Positions 7,470 to 19,063 are shown, numbered from the stretch's first letter. The stretch: DNA of 64,000 bases from Nitrospira japonica (GCF_900169565.1 NZ_LT828648.1:932876-996875); one strand, 5' to 3'. Numbers and translations are program-made. The notes: a model not told the origin generated them from the sequence alone.

Positions 7470-8597
7470 ATGAAGGTACGCATCGGACGCGACGAACTGC
7501 TGACGGGCCTGCAACGTGTCCAGGGGGTCGTCGAGAAGCGCAACACCATGCCGATTCTGTCGAACATTCTCCTGGAAGCCAAACAGGAAGGCGCCGAGAT
7601 CATCGCCACGGATCTCGAGATCGGCATGCGCGGGCTCTACAAGGCGACGGTACAGAAAACCGGCGGCATTACCCTCTCCGCGCGAAAGCTTTACGAAATC
7701 ATCAAGGAATTGCCCTCGGGCGACATCGAGATCACCAGCGGGGAGAACAACTGGACGAGCATCCAGGCCGGCAAGAGCCAGTTCAAGATCGTGGGATTAC
7801 CCAGTGCCGATTACCCGGCCCTGCCGACCATCGAGCGCGAAGGGCTCATTCCCTTGGCCGGGGCGGGTCTCCTGGAACTGATTCGAAAAACTCTCTTTGC
7901 CGCCGGGGACAATGATGCCCGGTACATTCTCAACGGATTGCTGGTCATGCTGATCTCCGCCGACCGGAAGACGACGCTTCGGCTGGTCGGGACCGACGGC
8001 CACCGGCTCGCCGTGGCGGAGCAGGAGCTGGGTAAGCCGGAGGGCAAGAGCGTGCCGCAGGAGATCAAGGCCATTATTCCCAAAAAGGCGGCCCATGAAA
8101 TGCGCCGGCTACTGGAAGAAGGCGGAGATGGGGAACCGCTGATTGGGTTCACCAAAAACCTGATGATCTTTCGGAAAAGCGGTCTGTTGCTGACGTCCCG
8201 CCTCATGGAAGGCAACTATCCGAACTACCAACAGGTGATTCCCAAGGAGAGCAACAGGCGGATCAGCGTGAATCGGCTGGAGTTTGAGAGCGCCTTGCGG
8301 CGCGTGTCGGTGCTCTCCAGAGACAAGGCCAACGCGGTCAAACTGTCGTTTACGGCGGGACGGCTGTCGCTATTCTCCAGCAGCCCCGATTATGGGGAGG
8401 CGACTGAGGATCTGTCGGCCCAGTACGAGGGGGAGGCGCTGAATACCGGCTTCAACGCGCGATACTTGTTGGACGTGCTCGGCGTCATGGACGGCGAGAC
8501 GCTGTCGCTCCAAATGGACAATCCGTTGAGCCCGTGCCTGATTCAAGAAGCGGAAAGTCCCGGATTCAAATGTGTGGTGATGCCGATCAAGATCTGA
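7470..8597 (+). CDS. dnaN: DNA polymerase III beta subunit (sliding clamp)
   Basis: Ring-shaped processivity clamp of the replicative polymerase (375 aa, normal for the family). The N terminus MKVRIGRDELLTGLQRVQGVVEKRNTMPIL is diagnostic (seen here across residues 1-30). Three repeated clamp domains follow. The C terminus ends KCVVMPIKI, matching the conserved MPIR/MPI end that lines the partner-binding pocket. A ribosome binding site (GGAGAAGGGG) precedes the ATG. The gene sits between dnaA and gyrB, with no recF between dnaN and gyrB, unlike many genomes. Confidence 0.98.
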   Translation: MKVRIGRDELLTGLQRVQGVVEKRNTMPILSNILLEAKQEGAEIIATDLEIGMRGLYKATVQKTGGITLSARKLYEIIKELPSGDIEITSGENNWTSIQAGKSQFKIVGLPSADYPALPTIEREGLIPLAGAGLLELIRKTLFAAGDNDARYILNGLLVMLISADRKTTLRLVGTDGHRLAVAEQELGKPEGKSVPQEIKAIIPKKAAHEMRRLLEEGGDGEPLIGFTKNLMIFRKSGLLLTSRLMEGNYPNYQQVIPKESNRRISVNRLEFESALRRVSVLSRDKANAVKLSFTAGRLSLFSSSPDYGEATEDLSAQYEGEALNTGFNARYLLDVLGVMDGETLSLQMDNPLSPCLIQEAESPGFKCVVMPIKI

Positions 8598-11141
<2,544 letters not shown>

Positions 11142-11150
11142 GGGGCGGGT

Positions 11151-11175
11151 CCTGTCGGCGGACAGCGCCGACAGG
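11151..11175. terminator. perfect hairpin after gyrB, no T tract
   Basis: Arms CCTGTCGGCG (11151-11160) and CGCCGACAGG (11166-11175) pair perfectly around a 5-base loop, starting 10 bp after the gyrB stop. No run of T follows, so it may stabilise the mRNA end or act with Rho rather than work as a classical intrinsic terminator. Confidence 0.5.
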
Positions 11176-11408
11176 CTCGCTCCCCGGCCGGCTCACCATC
11201 TCGCCGGCGCGCACAGACGTGACGCTCTTTATTCATCGCGTCGTGCGCCCCAGTCCCCAGTGGGGTGACTTTCCTGCGCGTGCTCGGTGAAAGCCGCGTC
11301 TCGGCGAGGCGGGGTGGGAGGGTGAGAAGATCGCCCGTCCGCCGCCACCCGCGTCACGTCATTGAGGGAAGAAAGAAAAAGAATAGGAAATAGGAGTGGA
11401 AACCAAAC

Positions 11409-13886
11409 ATGCCGCCGGATGAACGATTAGGTCAGATCGCGATCGAAGACGAGATGCGGTCGTCGTACCTCGACTACGCCATGAGCGTGATCGTGGGACG
11501 AGCCCTTCCGGACGTCCGCGACGGCCTGAAGCCCGTGCATCGCCGCATCCTGTACGGCATGAACGAGATGGGCCTGGTCCACAATCGGGCCTATCGGAAA
11601 TCCGCCAAGATCGTCGGCGAGATCATGGGCAATTATCATCCGCACGGCGATTCCGCCATCTACGACACGCTCGTGCGCATGGCCCAGGATTTCAACATGC
11701 GTTATCCCCTGGTCGACGGCCAGGGCAACTACGGGTCGATGGACGGCGATTCTCCCGCCGCGATGCGGTATACCGAAGCCCGGATGACGCGGCTGGCCGA
11801 AGAAATGCTGGCCGACATCGACAAGGAAACGGTCGATTTTGGTCCGAACTATGACGAGTCCCGCGTGGAACCGCTCGTCCTCCCGACGAAGGTTCCCAAC
11901 CTTCTCATCAACGGAGCCGGCGGCATCGCCGTCGGCTACGCGACCAATATCCCGACGCACAATCTGGGCGAGGTCGTAGAAGGGCTGCTGCTGCTGTTGG
12001 AAAATCCCGACGTGACCGTGGCGCAGCTGATGAAGAAAATCCCCGGACCGGATTTTCCCACCGCCGGCTTCATCTACGGGATGAGCGGCATCAAGGACGC
12101 CTACGAGACCGGCCGGGGCCTGCTGAAGCTGCGGGCGAAGGTCGTGGTGGAATCGGAACAGCGGACGGACCGGGAGCGGCTGATCGTGACCGAAATTCCA
12201 TACCAGGTGAACAAGGCGAAGCTGATCGAGAAGATTGCGGAGCTGATTCAGGATGACCGGATCAAGGGGATTTCCGATCTGCGCGACGAATCCTCGGCTC
12301 GGGAAGGCGTCCGTATCGTCATCGAGCTCAAGCGCGGGGAAATCCCGCTGGTCGTGTTGAACAATCTCTATAAACACACGCAGCTGGAGACGACCTTCGG
12401 CGTGATCATGCTGGCGCTGGTGAACAACCGGCCGGAGGTGCTGAACCTCAAACAGATCCTGCACTACTTCATCGAGCATCGCCGCGAAGTGGTGGTGCGG
12501 CGAACGGCCTTCGATCTGCGCAAGGCCGAGGAGCGGGCTCATATTCTCGAGGGATTGAAGATCGCCCTCGACAACCTCGATGCCGTCATCACGTTAATCA
12601 GGCGATCTCAATCGCCGGACGAAGCCAGGGCCGGCCTGGTGCGGCAGTTCGCGCTGAGCGAGATTCAGGCGAGTGCCATCCTGGACATGCGGCTCCAACG
12701 GCTGACGCAGCTGGAGCGCACCAAGCTGATCGAGGAATACGCCGAGGTGTTGAAGCAGATCGAATATCTCAAGTCGGTCCTGGGCAGCGAGGCTCTGGTG
12801 CGCAAGATCATCAAGGACGAGCTGACCCAGATCTACGAGACCTATCGCGACGAGCGGAAGACGCAGATCGTCAAGGAAGAGGCCGAGATCAGCATTGAGG
12901 ATCTGATCGCGGAAGAGGAAGTCGTCGTCACGATTTCCCATGCCGGCTATATCAAACGCAACGCCGCCTCGCTGTATCGGGCCCAGCGCCGCGGAGGAAA
13001 AGGCAAGATCGGCATGGGCATCAAGGACGAGGATTTCGTCAAGACGCTCTTTACGGCTTCGACGCATGACGCGCTCCTGTTCTTCACGGACGCCGGGAAA
13101 GTCTATTGGCTGAAAGTGCACGAGATTCCGGAAGCGAGCCGCGCCGCCAAGGGGAAGGCGCTGGTCAATCTGCTCGCGCTTTCGGGAAACGAAAAGGTCA
13201 CCGCCACGCTGCCCGTCAAGGAGTACCGCGACGACCGCTTCGTGGTCATGGCCACCAGGCGGGGCATCATCAAGAAGACCGAGCTATCCGCGTACGGCAA
13301 TCCCCGTCAGGGCGGGATCATCGCGTTGGGGTTGGAAGAGGGCGACAAGCTCATCGCCGTCCATATCACGGACGGCCAGCGGGAGATTCTGCTGGGGACG
13401 AAACAAGGCATCACGATCCGCTTCAAGGAGGACGAAGTCCGGCCGATGGGGCGGACCGCCTACGGGGTAAAGGGCATCACGCTCGAAGAAGGCAACGAGG
13501 TGATCGGGATGGAGACGATCACCCCCGATTCGACCACCGCCATCCTCACCGTGACGGAGGGAGGCTACGGGAAACGGACGCCGGTCACGGAGTATCGGGT
13601 GCAGGGGCGCGGCGGCAAGGGGATCATCAGCGTGAAGACGACCGAGCGGAACGGCTTGGCCGTGGGATTCCTCCAGGTGCGTGACGACGATGAAATCATG
13701 ATGATGGCGGCGCAGGGTAAAGTGCTGCGGTGTAAAGTCGACGACATCCGTGAGATCGGCCGCAACACGCAGGGTGTCCGTGTTCTCGATCTCGACGGCG
13801 AAGACGACCGTGTCGTGGCGGTAGCCCGACTTGCCGAGAGTGCCGAACGGGACGACGCGGCTGCAGACGACGGCGCACGGAACTGA
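11409..13886 (+). CDS. gyrA: DNA gyrase subunit A
   Basis: Cleavage and rejoining subunit of gyrase (825 aa). The winged-helix region carries YAMSVIVGRALPDVRDGLKP and the quinolone-resistance region YHPHGDSAIYDTLVRMAQDF. The catalytic Tyr is in MRYTEARMTRLA. GAGGIAVGYATNIPTHN follows. The C-terminal beta-pinwheel contains the GyrA box QRRGGKG (about residue 527), which marks gyrase rather than topoisomerase IV. The residues Ser/Asp of the resistance region are the sensitive type (HGDSAIYD). The 267-bp gap after gyrB, with a hairpin, suggests a separate promoter. Confidence 0.98.
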   Translation: MPPDERLGQIAIEDEMRSSYLDYAMSVIVGRALPDVRDGLKPVHRRILYGMNEMGLVHNRAYRKSAKIVGEIMGNYHPHGDSAIYDTLVRMAQDFNMRYPLVDGQGNYGSMDGDSPAAMRYTEARMTRLAEEMLADIDKETVDFGPNYDESRVEPLVLPTKVPNLLINGAGGIAVGYATNIPTHNLGEVVEGLLLLLENPDVTVAQLMKKIPGPDFPTAGFIYGMSGIKDAYETGRGLLKLRAKVVVESEQRTDRERLIVTEIPYQVNKAKLIEKIAELIQDDRIKGISDLRDESSAREGVRIVIELKRGEIPLVVLNNLYKHTQLETTFGVIMLALVNNRPEVLNLKQILHYFIEHRREVVVRRTAFDLRKAEERAHILEGLKIALDNLDAVITLIRRSQSPDEARAGLVRQFALSEIQASAILDMRLQRLTQLERTKLIEEYAEVLKQIEYLKSVLGSEALVRKIIKDELTQIYETYRDERKTQIVKEEAEISIEDLIAEEEVVVTISHAGYIKRNAASLYRAQRRGGKGKIGMGIKDEDFVKTLFTASTHDALLFFTDAGKVYWLKVHEIPEASRAAKGKALVNLLALSGNEKVTATLPVKEYRDDRFVVMATRRGIIKKTELSAYGNPRQGGIIALGLEEGDKLIAVHITDGQREILLGTKQGITIRFKEDEVRPMGRTAYGVKGITLEEGNEVIGMETITPDSTTAILTVTEGGYGKRTPVTEYRVQGRGGKGIISVKTTERNGLAVGFLQVRDDDEIMMMAAQGKVLRCKVDDIREIGRNTQGVRVLDLDGEDDRVVAVARLAESAERDDAAADDGARN

Positions 13887-13925
13887 CGACCGGACCGTGA
13901 CGCCGCTCGCGCCGCTCCCCCGCCC

Positions 13926-14498
13926 ATGAACGATCCAAACCCACAGGTCATTCCCCCGCCTCGTAAAAAGAAGCCTCTGGACACGGTCGTAAAACTGGCA
14001 CTGGCCGTGTTCTTCGGCTCCTTCGGGCTCATCTGGGGCGGGATGTATCTCAGCCGACCAGACCGTTCGATCCCGCCGTACAGCGTCGGTTCACAGGAAG
14101 GCACCGCCGTGGCCGTGCATGTTCCGGCTTGGACCAGCGACACGGAAATCGAGACGCTCATCCAACGGTTGCGAAAAGTCGGTCGCGAGACCCGAAACTT
14201 CGGCCCCATGAAGATCAGGCCGACGACGCCCGACGATCCGACGAGCCGCTATCGCCGGATCACCGTGTACATCTTCACGCACGACGCGTGGGCCGAGGCG
14301 CCGATTCTCCATGGATACCTCAGCGGGGAGGACCGCGAGATACGCGACGGATTCCGGCGGGCAATGCGGGGGTACTATCAATTGACCGACAGTGAGGACG
14401 AAGGACGGATCGGACCTCTGGTCGACGGGCCGGATACGGCCGCCACCGCCGCCTATTCGCGTCAGCTCTTCAAGGAGCCGCTTCGGCCTGGATCCTAG
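13926..14498 (+). CDS. hypothetical membrane-anchored protein
   Basis: A 190-aa protein of unknown function. Residues 1-22 are basic and Pro-rich (PPPRKKKPLD). Residues about 23-43 form one hydrophobic segment (VVKLALAVFFGSFGLIWGG), giving an N-in membrane anchor. The rest is hydrophilic and probably periplasmic, with a compact alpha/beta look (TVYIFTHDAWAEAPILHGYLSGEDREIRDGF). It starts 39 bp after gyrA, so it may be on the gyrA transcript. Its stop overlaps the end of the convergent DUF721 gene by four bases. Confidence 0.7.
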   Translation: MNDPNPQVIPPPRKKKPLDTVVKLALAVFFGSFGLIWGGMYLSRPDRSIPPYSVGSQEGTAVAVHVPAWTSDTEIETLIQRLRKVGRETRNFGPMKIRPTTPDDPTSRYRRITVYIFTHDAWAEAPILHGYLSGEDREIRDGFRRAMRGYYQLTDSEDEGRIGPLVDGPDTAATAAYSRQLFKEPLRPGS

Positions 14499-14962
14499 CG
14501 CGGGCCGGCACGGGACAGGGCGTCGGCCATGACCCGCGTGAGGCGCTGCCGAAGGTCTTCATCCTGGACGGCAGCCGCGTGAGCTGTAGCCTCGATCAAA
14601 GCCGCCTCGGTGGTGGGAAGCGGGTTGGTGGAAGACGTGGCGTCCACGGCGCTTCGGCTCGAAGGAATTTCGCCGACGCGCAAGGAGAGGTCCGTGATCG
14701 ACCCGTCCACTTGCTGGAGTTTGGCCAGCAGCGCCGGCTTTAAGAACGTCAGCTGCTGCATCCAGACGGAGCTCCGGACGATGAGGTAGAGTTTTTTGAA
14801 GCGAATCTGATCCGGCCAGGTGTGGGAGGCGATCGGCTCCCCGACGATCCGGCCCCACTCCCGCTGAACGCGCAATTCCAGCAGGCGGGACTCCAGGCCC
14901 AACCGTTTGGCCAAGCCGGATAGGATGGTTCCAAAGGAATCGACTGGCCCCGGACCTCGCAT
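14495..14962 (-). CDS. DUF721/DciA-like protein
   Basis: A 155-aa protein with a DUF721 domain at residues 8-100. The recognisable pattern is W at VQREWGRIVGEPIASHTWPDQI, followed by KKLYLIVRSSVWMQQL, which is the domain core. DciA proteins of this family recruit the replicative helicase DnaB in bacteria that lack DnaC or DnaI. The C-terminal 50 residues look disordered. In mycobacteria a dciA gene lies between recF and gyrB, so its placement beside gyrA here agrees with a replication role. The function is inferred from domain and context. Confidence 0.75.
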   Translation of the reverse strand: MRGPGPVDSFGTILSGLAKRLGLESRLLELRVQREWGRIVGEPIASHTWPDQIRFKKLYLIVRSSVWMQQLTFLKPALLAKLQQVDGSITDLSLRVGEIPSSRSAVDATSSTNPLPTTEAALIEATAHAAAVQDEDLRQRLTRVMADALSRAGPR

Positions 14963-15019
14963 CGTCGAATCTTAGGCGCGGGGCCCGGTGGGGTCAAGCC
15001 GGGAAGCGGAGTACATGGC

Positions 15020-15487
15020 ATGGGACAACAGGACACGGAACGGGCGGTGGCGACGAATCGAAAGGCCTTCCATAATTATTTCATCGAAGAGCGGTTCGAG
15101 GCAGGCATTCAACTGCAGGGCACCGAGGTCAAGTCCTTGCGTGAGGGAAAGGTCAATCTCCTAGATAGCTATGCAAGCGTGAAAGACGGGGAGATTTTCC
15201 TCCACCACTGCCACATCAGTCCGTACAGTCACGGCAATATCATGAACCATGATCCGGTAAGGGTACGGAAGCTGCTCCTGCACCGGAAGGAAATCAACAA
15301 ATTGCTCGGCAAGACGCAGCAGAAAGGGTTGACGCTCGTCCCCCTCAGGATTTACTTCACCAAACGCGGCTTTGCCAAGGTCGAGTTGGGATTGGCGAAG
15401 GGGAAGAAGCTGCACGACCGCCGCGACTCCCTCAAGGCGCGTGAGGCCGGCCGCGAGGTCGAACGGGCGATCAAAGAGAGAAAATAG
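15020..15487 (+). CDS. smpB: SsrA-binding protein SmpB
   Basis: RNA-binding partner of tmRNA in trans-translation ribosome rescue (155 aa). Diagnostic segments are NRKAFHNYFIEERFEAGIQL, GTEVKSLREGKVNL, LLLHRKEI and the C-terminal basic tail GLAKGKKLHDRRDSLKAREA, which enters the mRNA channel of the ribosome. GGAG lies about ten bases before the ATG. The matching tmRNA gene is present in this window 34 kb to the right, at 49455. Confidence 0.97.
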   Translation: MGQQDTERAVATNRKAFHNYFIEERFEAGIQLQGTEVKSLREGKVNLLDSYASVKDGEIFLHHCHISPYSHGNIMNHDPVRVRKLLLHRKEINKLLGKTQQKGLTLVPLRIYFTKRGFAKVELGLAKGKKLHDRRDSLKAREAGREVERAIKERK

Positions 15488-15603
15488 ATTCGCGATCTTC
15501 CCTCCTCTCCTCGTAGCATTCCAGACCCAGCTATCTGACGGTCCTTCAAGTTGCCAATTTAATAGGCTTATTTTGATTTTTATCAGCGCCCAAAGACTAA
15601 CAC

Positions 15604-15631
15604 TTGACTTAGTTCTAGCTAGAACTATCAT
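15604..15631 (+). promoter_or_regulatory. sigma-70 promoter of the redox gene run
   Basis: TTGACT (15604-15609), a 16-bp spacer and TATCAT (15626-15631). Transcription would begin near 15638, about 75 bases before the DoxX start. The spacer is filled by a palindrome listed separately. Confidence 0.65.
15610..15627. promoter_or_regulatory. 18-bp palindromic operator in the promoter spacer
   Basis: TAGTTCTAGCTAGAACTA is a perfect 18-bp palindrome lying exactly between the -35 and -10 boxes. A dimeric repressor there would block RNA polymerase. No regulator gene is adjacent, so the protein that binds is unknown. Confidence 0.6.
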
Positions 15632-15713
15632 AGTGAGTCATGGATGTCATATCGGATGGCGATAGGCTGGAACGCCGACTCGCTCGCGGCATTAATTGAC
15701 GAGGAGGTGCGAG

Positions 15714-16157
15714 ATGAAGGCACTCTTTCAAACCAGCGAGGACTGGACCGGCATGATCCTCCGGCTGACGTTGGGATTGGTCATATTCCCCCACGGCGCG
15801 CAGAAGTTGCTCGGCTGGTACGGCGGGTTCGGATTCTCCGGCACGATGGGGTTCTTCACGGAATCCATGCACTTGCCGTGGATCATCGGTTTCCTCGTCA
15901 TCATTGGTGAATTCTTCGGCAGCCTCGGATTGCTGGCCGGCCTCCTCACCCGCTTTACAGCCGCGAGCCTGAGCGTCATCATGCTGGGAGCGATCCTGAC
16001 GACCCATTTGCCGTACGGGTTCTTTATGAACTGGTTCGGCAAGCAACAAGGTGAAGGCTACGAGTACCATCTGTTGGCGATCGGCACCGGACTCGCGCTG
16101 CTGGTGACCGGAGGAGGCCGCTGGTCCCTGGATCGTGCCATCGCCGAGCGGGTATGA
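15714..16157 (+). CDS. DoxX family membrane protein
   Basis: A 147-aa integral membrane protein of the DoxX family with four hydrophobic segments (about residues 12-32, 48-68, 73-95 and 118-138). The family signature HGAQKLLGW stands near residue 28. Members occur in respiratory and redox-stress settings, and their molecular role is poorly defined. The ATG at 15714 is chosen because GAGGAGG lies six bases upstream, while a longer frame from 15696 has no such site. It is the first gene after the palindrome-bearing promoter, and a pirin follows after 43 bp. Confidence 0.85.
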   Translation: MKALFQTSEDWTGMILRLTLGLVIFPHGAQKLLGWYGGFGFSGTMGFFTESMHLPWIIGFLVIIGEFFGSLGLLAGLLTRFTAASLSVIMLGAILTTHLPYGFFMNWFGKQQGEGYEYHLLAIGTGLALLVTGGGRWSLDRAIAERV

Positions 16158-16200
16158 AATGAAGAAGGCGCAGGGCTCTGCGCAGGAAAGGGAGGCAGTC

Positions 16201-16950
16201 ATGATGGAAGTGCGCAAGACCGTGACTCCGTCCGTCGACATTCGACGGGCCGCCGACCGGTTTCATACCCGGATCAGTTGGCTCGATTCGTGGCACAGCT
16301 TCAGCTTTTCCACGCACTACGATCCGGCCAACACGCACCATGGGTTGCTGTTGGTCAGCAACGACGACCGGGTTTCGGCCGGGACTGGCTTTCACACGCA
16401 TCCGCATCAGAACATGGAGATTGTCACGTGGGTGCTGGACGGCGAGCTCGAACACAAGGATTCTGAAGGTCACAAGGGCATCATCTATCCCGGGCTGGCA
16501 CAACGGATGAGCGCCGGCACCGGTATCTGGCATTCTGAAATGAATCCGCAGAAACAGAAGGACGTGCATTTCATTCAAATGTGGGTGGTTCCGGACACGA
16601 CGGGTCTCGCTCCCGGATATGAACAGCTGGATATCAATGATCAGCTGGCCAAGGGAGGCCTGGTCCCTATTGCGTCCGGGCGGGGGCATGATGCGGCAAT
16701 CAGGATTCATCAAAAGGGAGCCGTGCTCTGGGGCGGACGGCTGAAACCGGGCGAGACCGTGGAGGTGCCCGACGGCCTCTACAGCCACATCTATGTTGCC
16801 AGAGGGGCTGCGCAACTGGAAAAGGCCGAGCCCTTGCATACCGGGGACGCCGTCAGACTGACGGCGGCGGGAGCCCGCAAGCTGAGAGCCGACGATACGA
16901 TCGGAACCGAAGTGCTGGTGTGGCAGATGGACGCGCCTGCTGATCGTTGA
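16201..16950 (+). CDS. pirin family protein
   Basis: Bicupin of the pirin/YhhW family, 249 aa. The metal-binding histidines are in GFHTHPHQNMEIVTWVLDGE (His-x-His) and in GTGIWHSEMNP (His and Glu), the four ligands typical of pirins. Some members cleave quercetin and others act as redox-sensing regulators. The substrate is unknown. The ATG at 16201 is preceded by GGGAGG, and the frame upstream overlaps DoxX without a good start. It lies in the redox gene run with a second pirin at 17487. Confidence 0.9.
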   Translation: MMEVRKTVTPSVDIRRAADRFHTRISWLDSWHSFSFSTHYDPANTHHGLLLVSNDDRVSAGTGFHTHPHQNMEIVTWVLDGELEHKDSEGHKGIIYPGLAQRMSAGTGIWHSEMNPQKQKDVHFIQMWVVPDTTGLAPGYEQLDINDQLAKGGLVPIASGRGHDAAIRIHQKGAVLWGGRLKPGETVEVPDGLYSHIYVARGAAQLEKAEPLHTGDAVRLTAAGARKLRADDTIGTEVLVWQMDAPADR

Positions 16951-16978
16951 GCCGGGCCAGCCATTCGAGGAGGAAACG

Positions 16979-17443
16979 ATGAAGGCGAATCTTGCAAAGG
17001 TGAAGCAGCTGGCCAAGGATCTTCGGAAAGACTATCCCCGGAGCCCGCGCGAAAAACTGGGTGGATATGTGATAGCGGCTCGCTCCGCGGATAAGTGCCG
17101 GGCATTTCTGCTGGACATGAACGGCGAATACAACTATTGGCCCTGCTCGCTGGCTTCCCAATGGTTTTCGTTTACCGGGATCACGCCCGAGCAGTTCAAG
17201 GAGGTCGTGGCGACCGGCGCGACGGACGAGGAACTTTCAAAATGGATCGAAGGCGCATCCGCGGTCAAAGACCCTGATGCGGTGCTGAAGTGGAACAATA
17301 CGATGCGGGACATGAAGCTCAGCGAGATGAGTCTCCAGGCTCAGCGTTATCTGGAGGAATACATTCCACAATTCGTGCCGCCGCCGCGTCCGGTCTATGT
17401 CTGGTTCGACGTGTACGATCTGGAGGAACGGCGGTTCTCATGA
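16979..17443 (+). CDS. DUF5069 domain protein
   Basis: A 154-aa cytoplasmic protein matching DUF5069. The N-terminal segment AKDLRKDYPRSPREKLGGYV and the following DKCRAFLLD are the family hallmarks. The middle region has SLASQWFSFTGITPEQF and the C terminus is acidic. No biochemical function is established that I know of. AGGAGG precedes the ATG by five bases. It sits between the two pirin genes in the same orientation, with short gaps, and is probably cotranscribed. Confidence 0.8.
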   Translation: MKANLAKVKQLAKDLRKDYPRSPREKLGGYVIAARSADKCRAFLLDMNGEYNYWPCSLASQWFSFTGITPEQFKEVVATGATDEELSKWIEGASAVKDPDAVLKWNNTMRDMKLSEMSLQAQRYLEEYIPQFVPPPRPVYVWFDVYDLEERRFS

Positions 17444-17486
17444 CCGCGCGCGCAGACCGGCAGTGGAACGGAGAAAGGAGTCAACG

Positions 17487-18383
17487 ATGAACAGGCCAGC
17501 CGCGATCACGACTGCTCAGACAAAGGAACTCCGCGGGATCTATCACGCGGGGTCCCAGCATATGGTCGGCGACGGGTTTCCTGTGCGGAACATGATTCCG
17601 GGCGCCGGAGTCGAGGAGCAATTGTCACCCTTCCTGCTCCTGGATTACATGGGACCGGAGTATTTTCCGCCGACCAACCGGCGGCTGGGCGTGGGGGAAC
17701 ACCCCCATAGGGGATTCGAGACCGTGACGATCATGTATCAGGGAAAGGTCGCCCATCGCGACTCCACCGGAAGCGGGGGCGTCATAGGTCCCGGCGATGT
17801 CCAGTGGATGACCGCCGCGTCCGGTATCGTGCACGAAGAATTGCACGAAGAAGAGTTTGCCAAGCGCGGAGGCACGCTGGAGGGCATCCAGCTCTGGGTC
17901 AATCTGCCGAAATCGTTCAAGATGTCGCAACCCCGGTATCAAACCCTGGTGAGCGGGGAGATTCCGGCGGTCGATCTCGGAGGAGGCGCCGGCCGCCTGC
18001 GCGTCATCGCGGGCGAGTTCCGCGGACAGCGGGGACCGGCCAAGACCTTCAGTCCGGTGCATCTCTATGATCTGCGACTGAACGGGGGACACTCGATCGA
18101 TCTGTCGCTGCCCGAAGGGTTCAATACGTCGGTGTTTGTGTTGCATGGACGGGTCGTGATCAACGGGACGCGACCGGCGGGAGAGGCCGAACTGGCTCTC
18201 TTCGGTCATTCGGGCGAGAGGATCACACTGGATGCGACGGAGGATTCGGTCATTCTCATCCTCGGCGGAGAACCGATCGAAGAACCGATCGCCCGCCATG
18301 GTCCCTTCGTCATGAATACCCAGGCCGAACTTGTGCAAGCGGTCAACGACTATCGCGCAGGAAGAATGGGACATTTGTCGTGA
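17487..18383 (+). CDS. pirin family protein, second copy
   Basis: A 298-aa pirin with the metal-ligand segments GEHPHRGFETVTIMYQGK (His-x-His) and AASGIVHEELHEEEF. The C-terminal cupin ends GGEPIEEPIARHGPFVMNT, typical of the longer pirins (clade annotated as quercetin dioxygenase-like). The ATG at 17487 follows AAAGGAG with six bases spacing. It is distinctly divergent from the other pirin in this run, so the two are not a recent duplication. The next gene overlaps its stop by four bases. Confidence 0.9.
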   Translation: MNRPAAITTAQTKELRGIYHAGSQHMVGDGFPVRNMIPGAGVEEQLSPFLLLDYMGPEYFPPTNRRLGVGEHPHRGFETVTIMYQGKVAHRDSTGSGGVIGPGDVQWMTAASGIVHEELHEEEFAKRGGTLEGIQLWVNLPKSFKMSQPRYQTLVSGEIPAVDLGGGAGRLRVIAGEFRGQRGPAKTFSPVHLYDLRLNGGHSIDLSLPEGFNTSVFVLHGRVVINGTRPAGEAELALFGHSGERITLDATEDSVILILGGEPIEEPIARHGPFVMNTQAELVQAVNDYRAGRMGHLS

Positions 18384-19060
18384 ATAATCGGCCGCTGACC
18401 ATCGAAGTCTATTCGGACGTCGTCTGTCCCTGGTGCTATGTGGGGAAACGTCGGCTGGAGCGGGCGCTGGCGCAACGGCAGGGCTCGGTGAAGGGTGAGA
18501 TCATCTGGCGCCCGTTTCAGCTGAATCCGACGATGCCGGCGGAGGGTGTGGAACGAACGGCCTACCTCGAAGCCAAGTTCGGCAGCATGGAGGCCTTCAG
18601 GCGATTGGAGGAGCACGTCACGGATGCGGCGCGCGAGGAGCGGATAGCGTTTGCCTTTGAGAGAATTGCCAGGACGCCGAATACGTTTTTAGCCCACCGG
18701 TTGATCTGGTATGCCGCACTTCGGGACCGCCAGGATGAGGTGGTGGAATCGCTGTTCAAGGGCTATTTCCAAGAGGGTGAAGAGATCGGATCGCAAGCGT
18801 CCCTCGTGCGATTGGGCCGGCATGCCGGACTTGACGGTGCGGACGTCGAACGTTTCTTCCGGACCGACGAGGGAACCGTGGAGGTCAAAGAGGAAGAGGC
18901 AGCCGGTGGCCGACTCGGAATTCGGAGCGTCCCCTACTTCGTGGTCAATCGGGCGTACGGAATCTCCGGCGCCCAACCGGTCGAGCGGTTTGTGGCCGCG
19001 ATCGATACAATCCAGGCGCAGCCGGTCACGGCCGGTGATCATGCGCCGGACGAGAGGTGA
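18380..19060 (+). CDS. DsbA-family oxidoreductase (FrnE-like)
   Basis: A 226-aa thioredoxin-fold protein of the FrnE/2-hydroxychromene-2-carboxylate isomerase type. The redox motif CPWC stands near residue 17 in YSDVVCPWCYVGKRRLE. The helical insertion and the closing SVPYFVVNRAYGISGAQP (cis-Pro region) are as expected. There is no signal peptide, so it is cytoplasmic and perhaps acts on thiol stress. The start is a GTG overlapping the pirin stop (GTGA), which implies translational coupling. Confidence 0.9.
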   Translation: MNNRPLTIEVYSDVVCPWCYVGKRRLERALAQRQGSVKGEIIWRPFQLNPTMPAEGVERTAYLEAKFGSMEAFRRLEEHVTDAAREERIAFAFERIARTPNTFLAHRLIWYAALRDRQDEVVESLFKGYFQEGEEIGSQASLVRLGRHAGLDGADVERFFRTDEGTVEVKEEEAAGGRLGIRSVPYFVVNRAYGISGAQPVERFVAAIDTIQAQPVTAGDHAPDER

Positions 19061-19063
19061 ATC

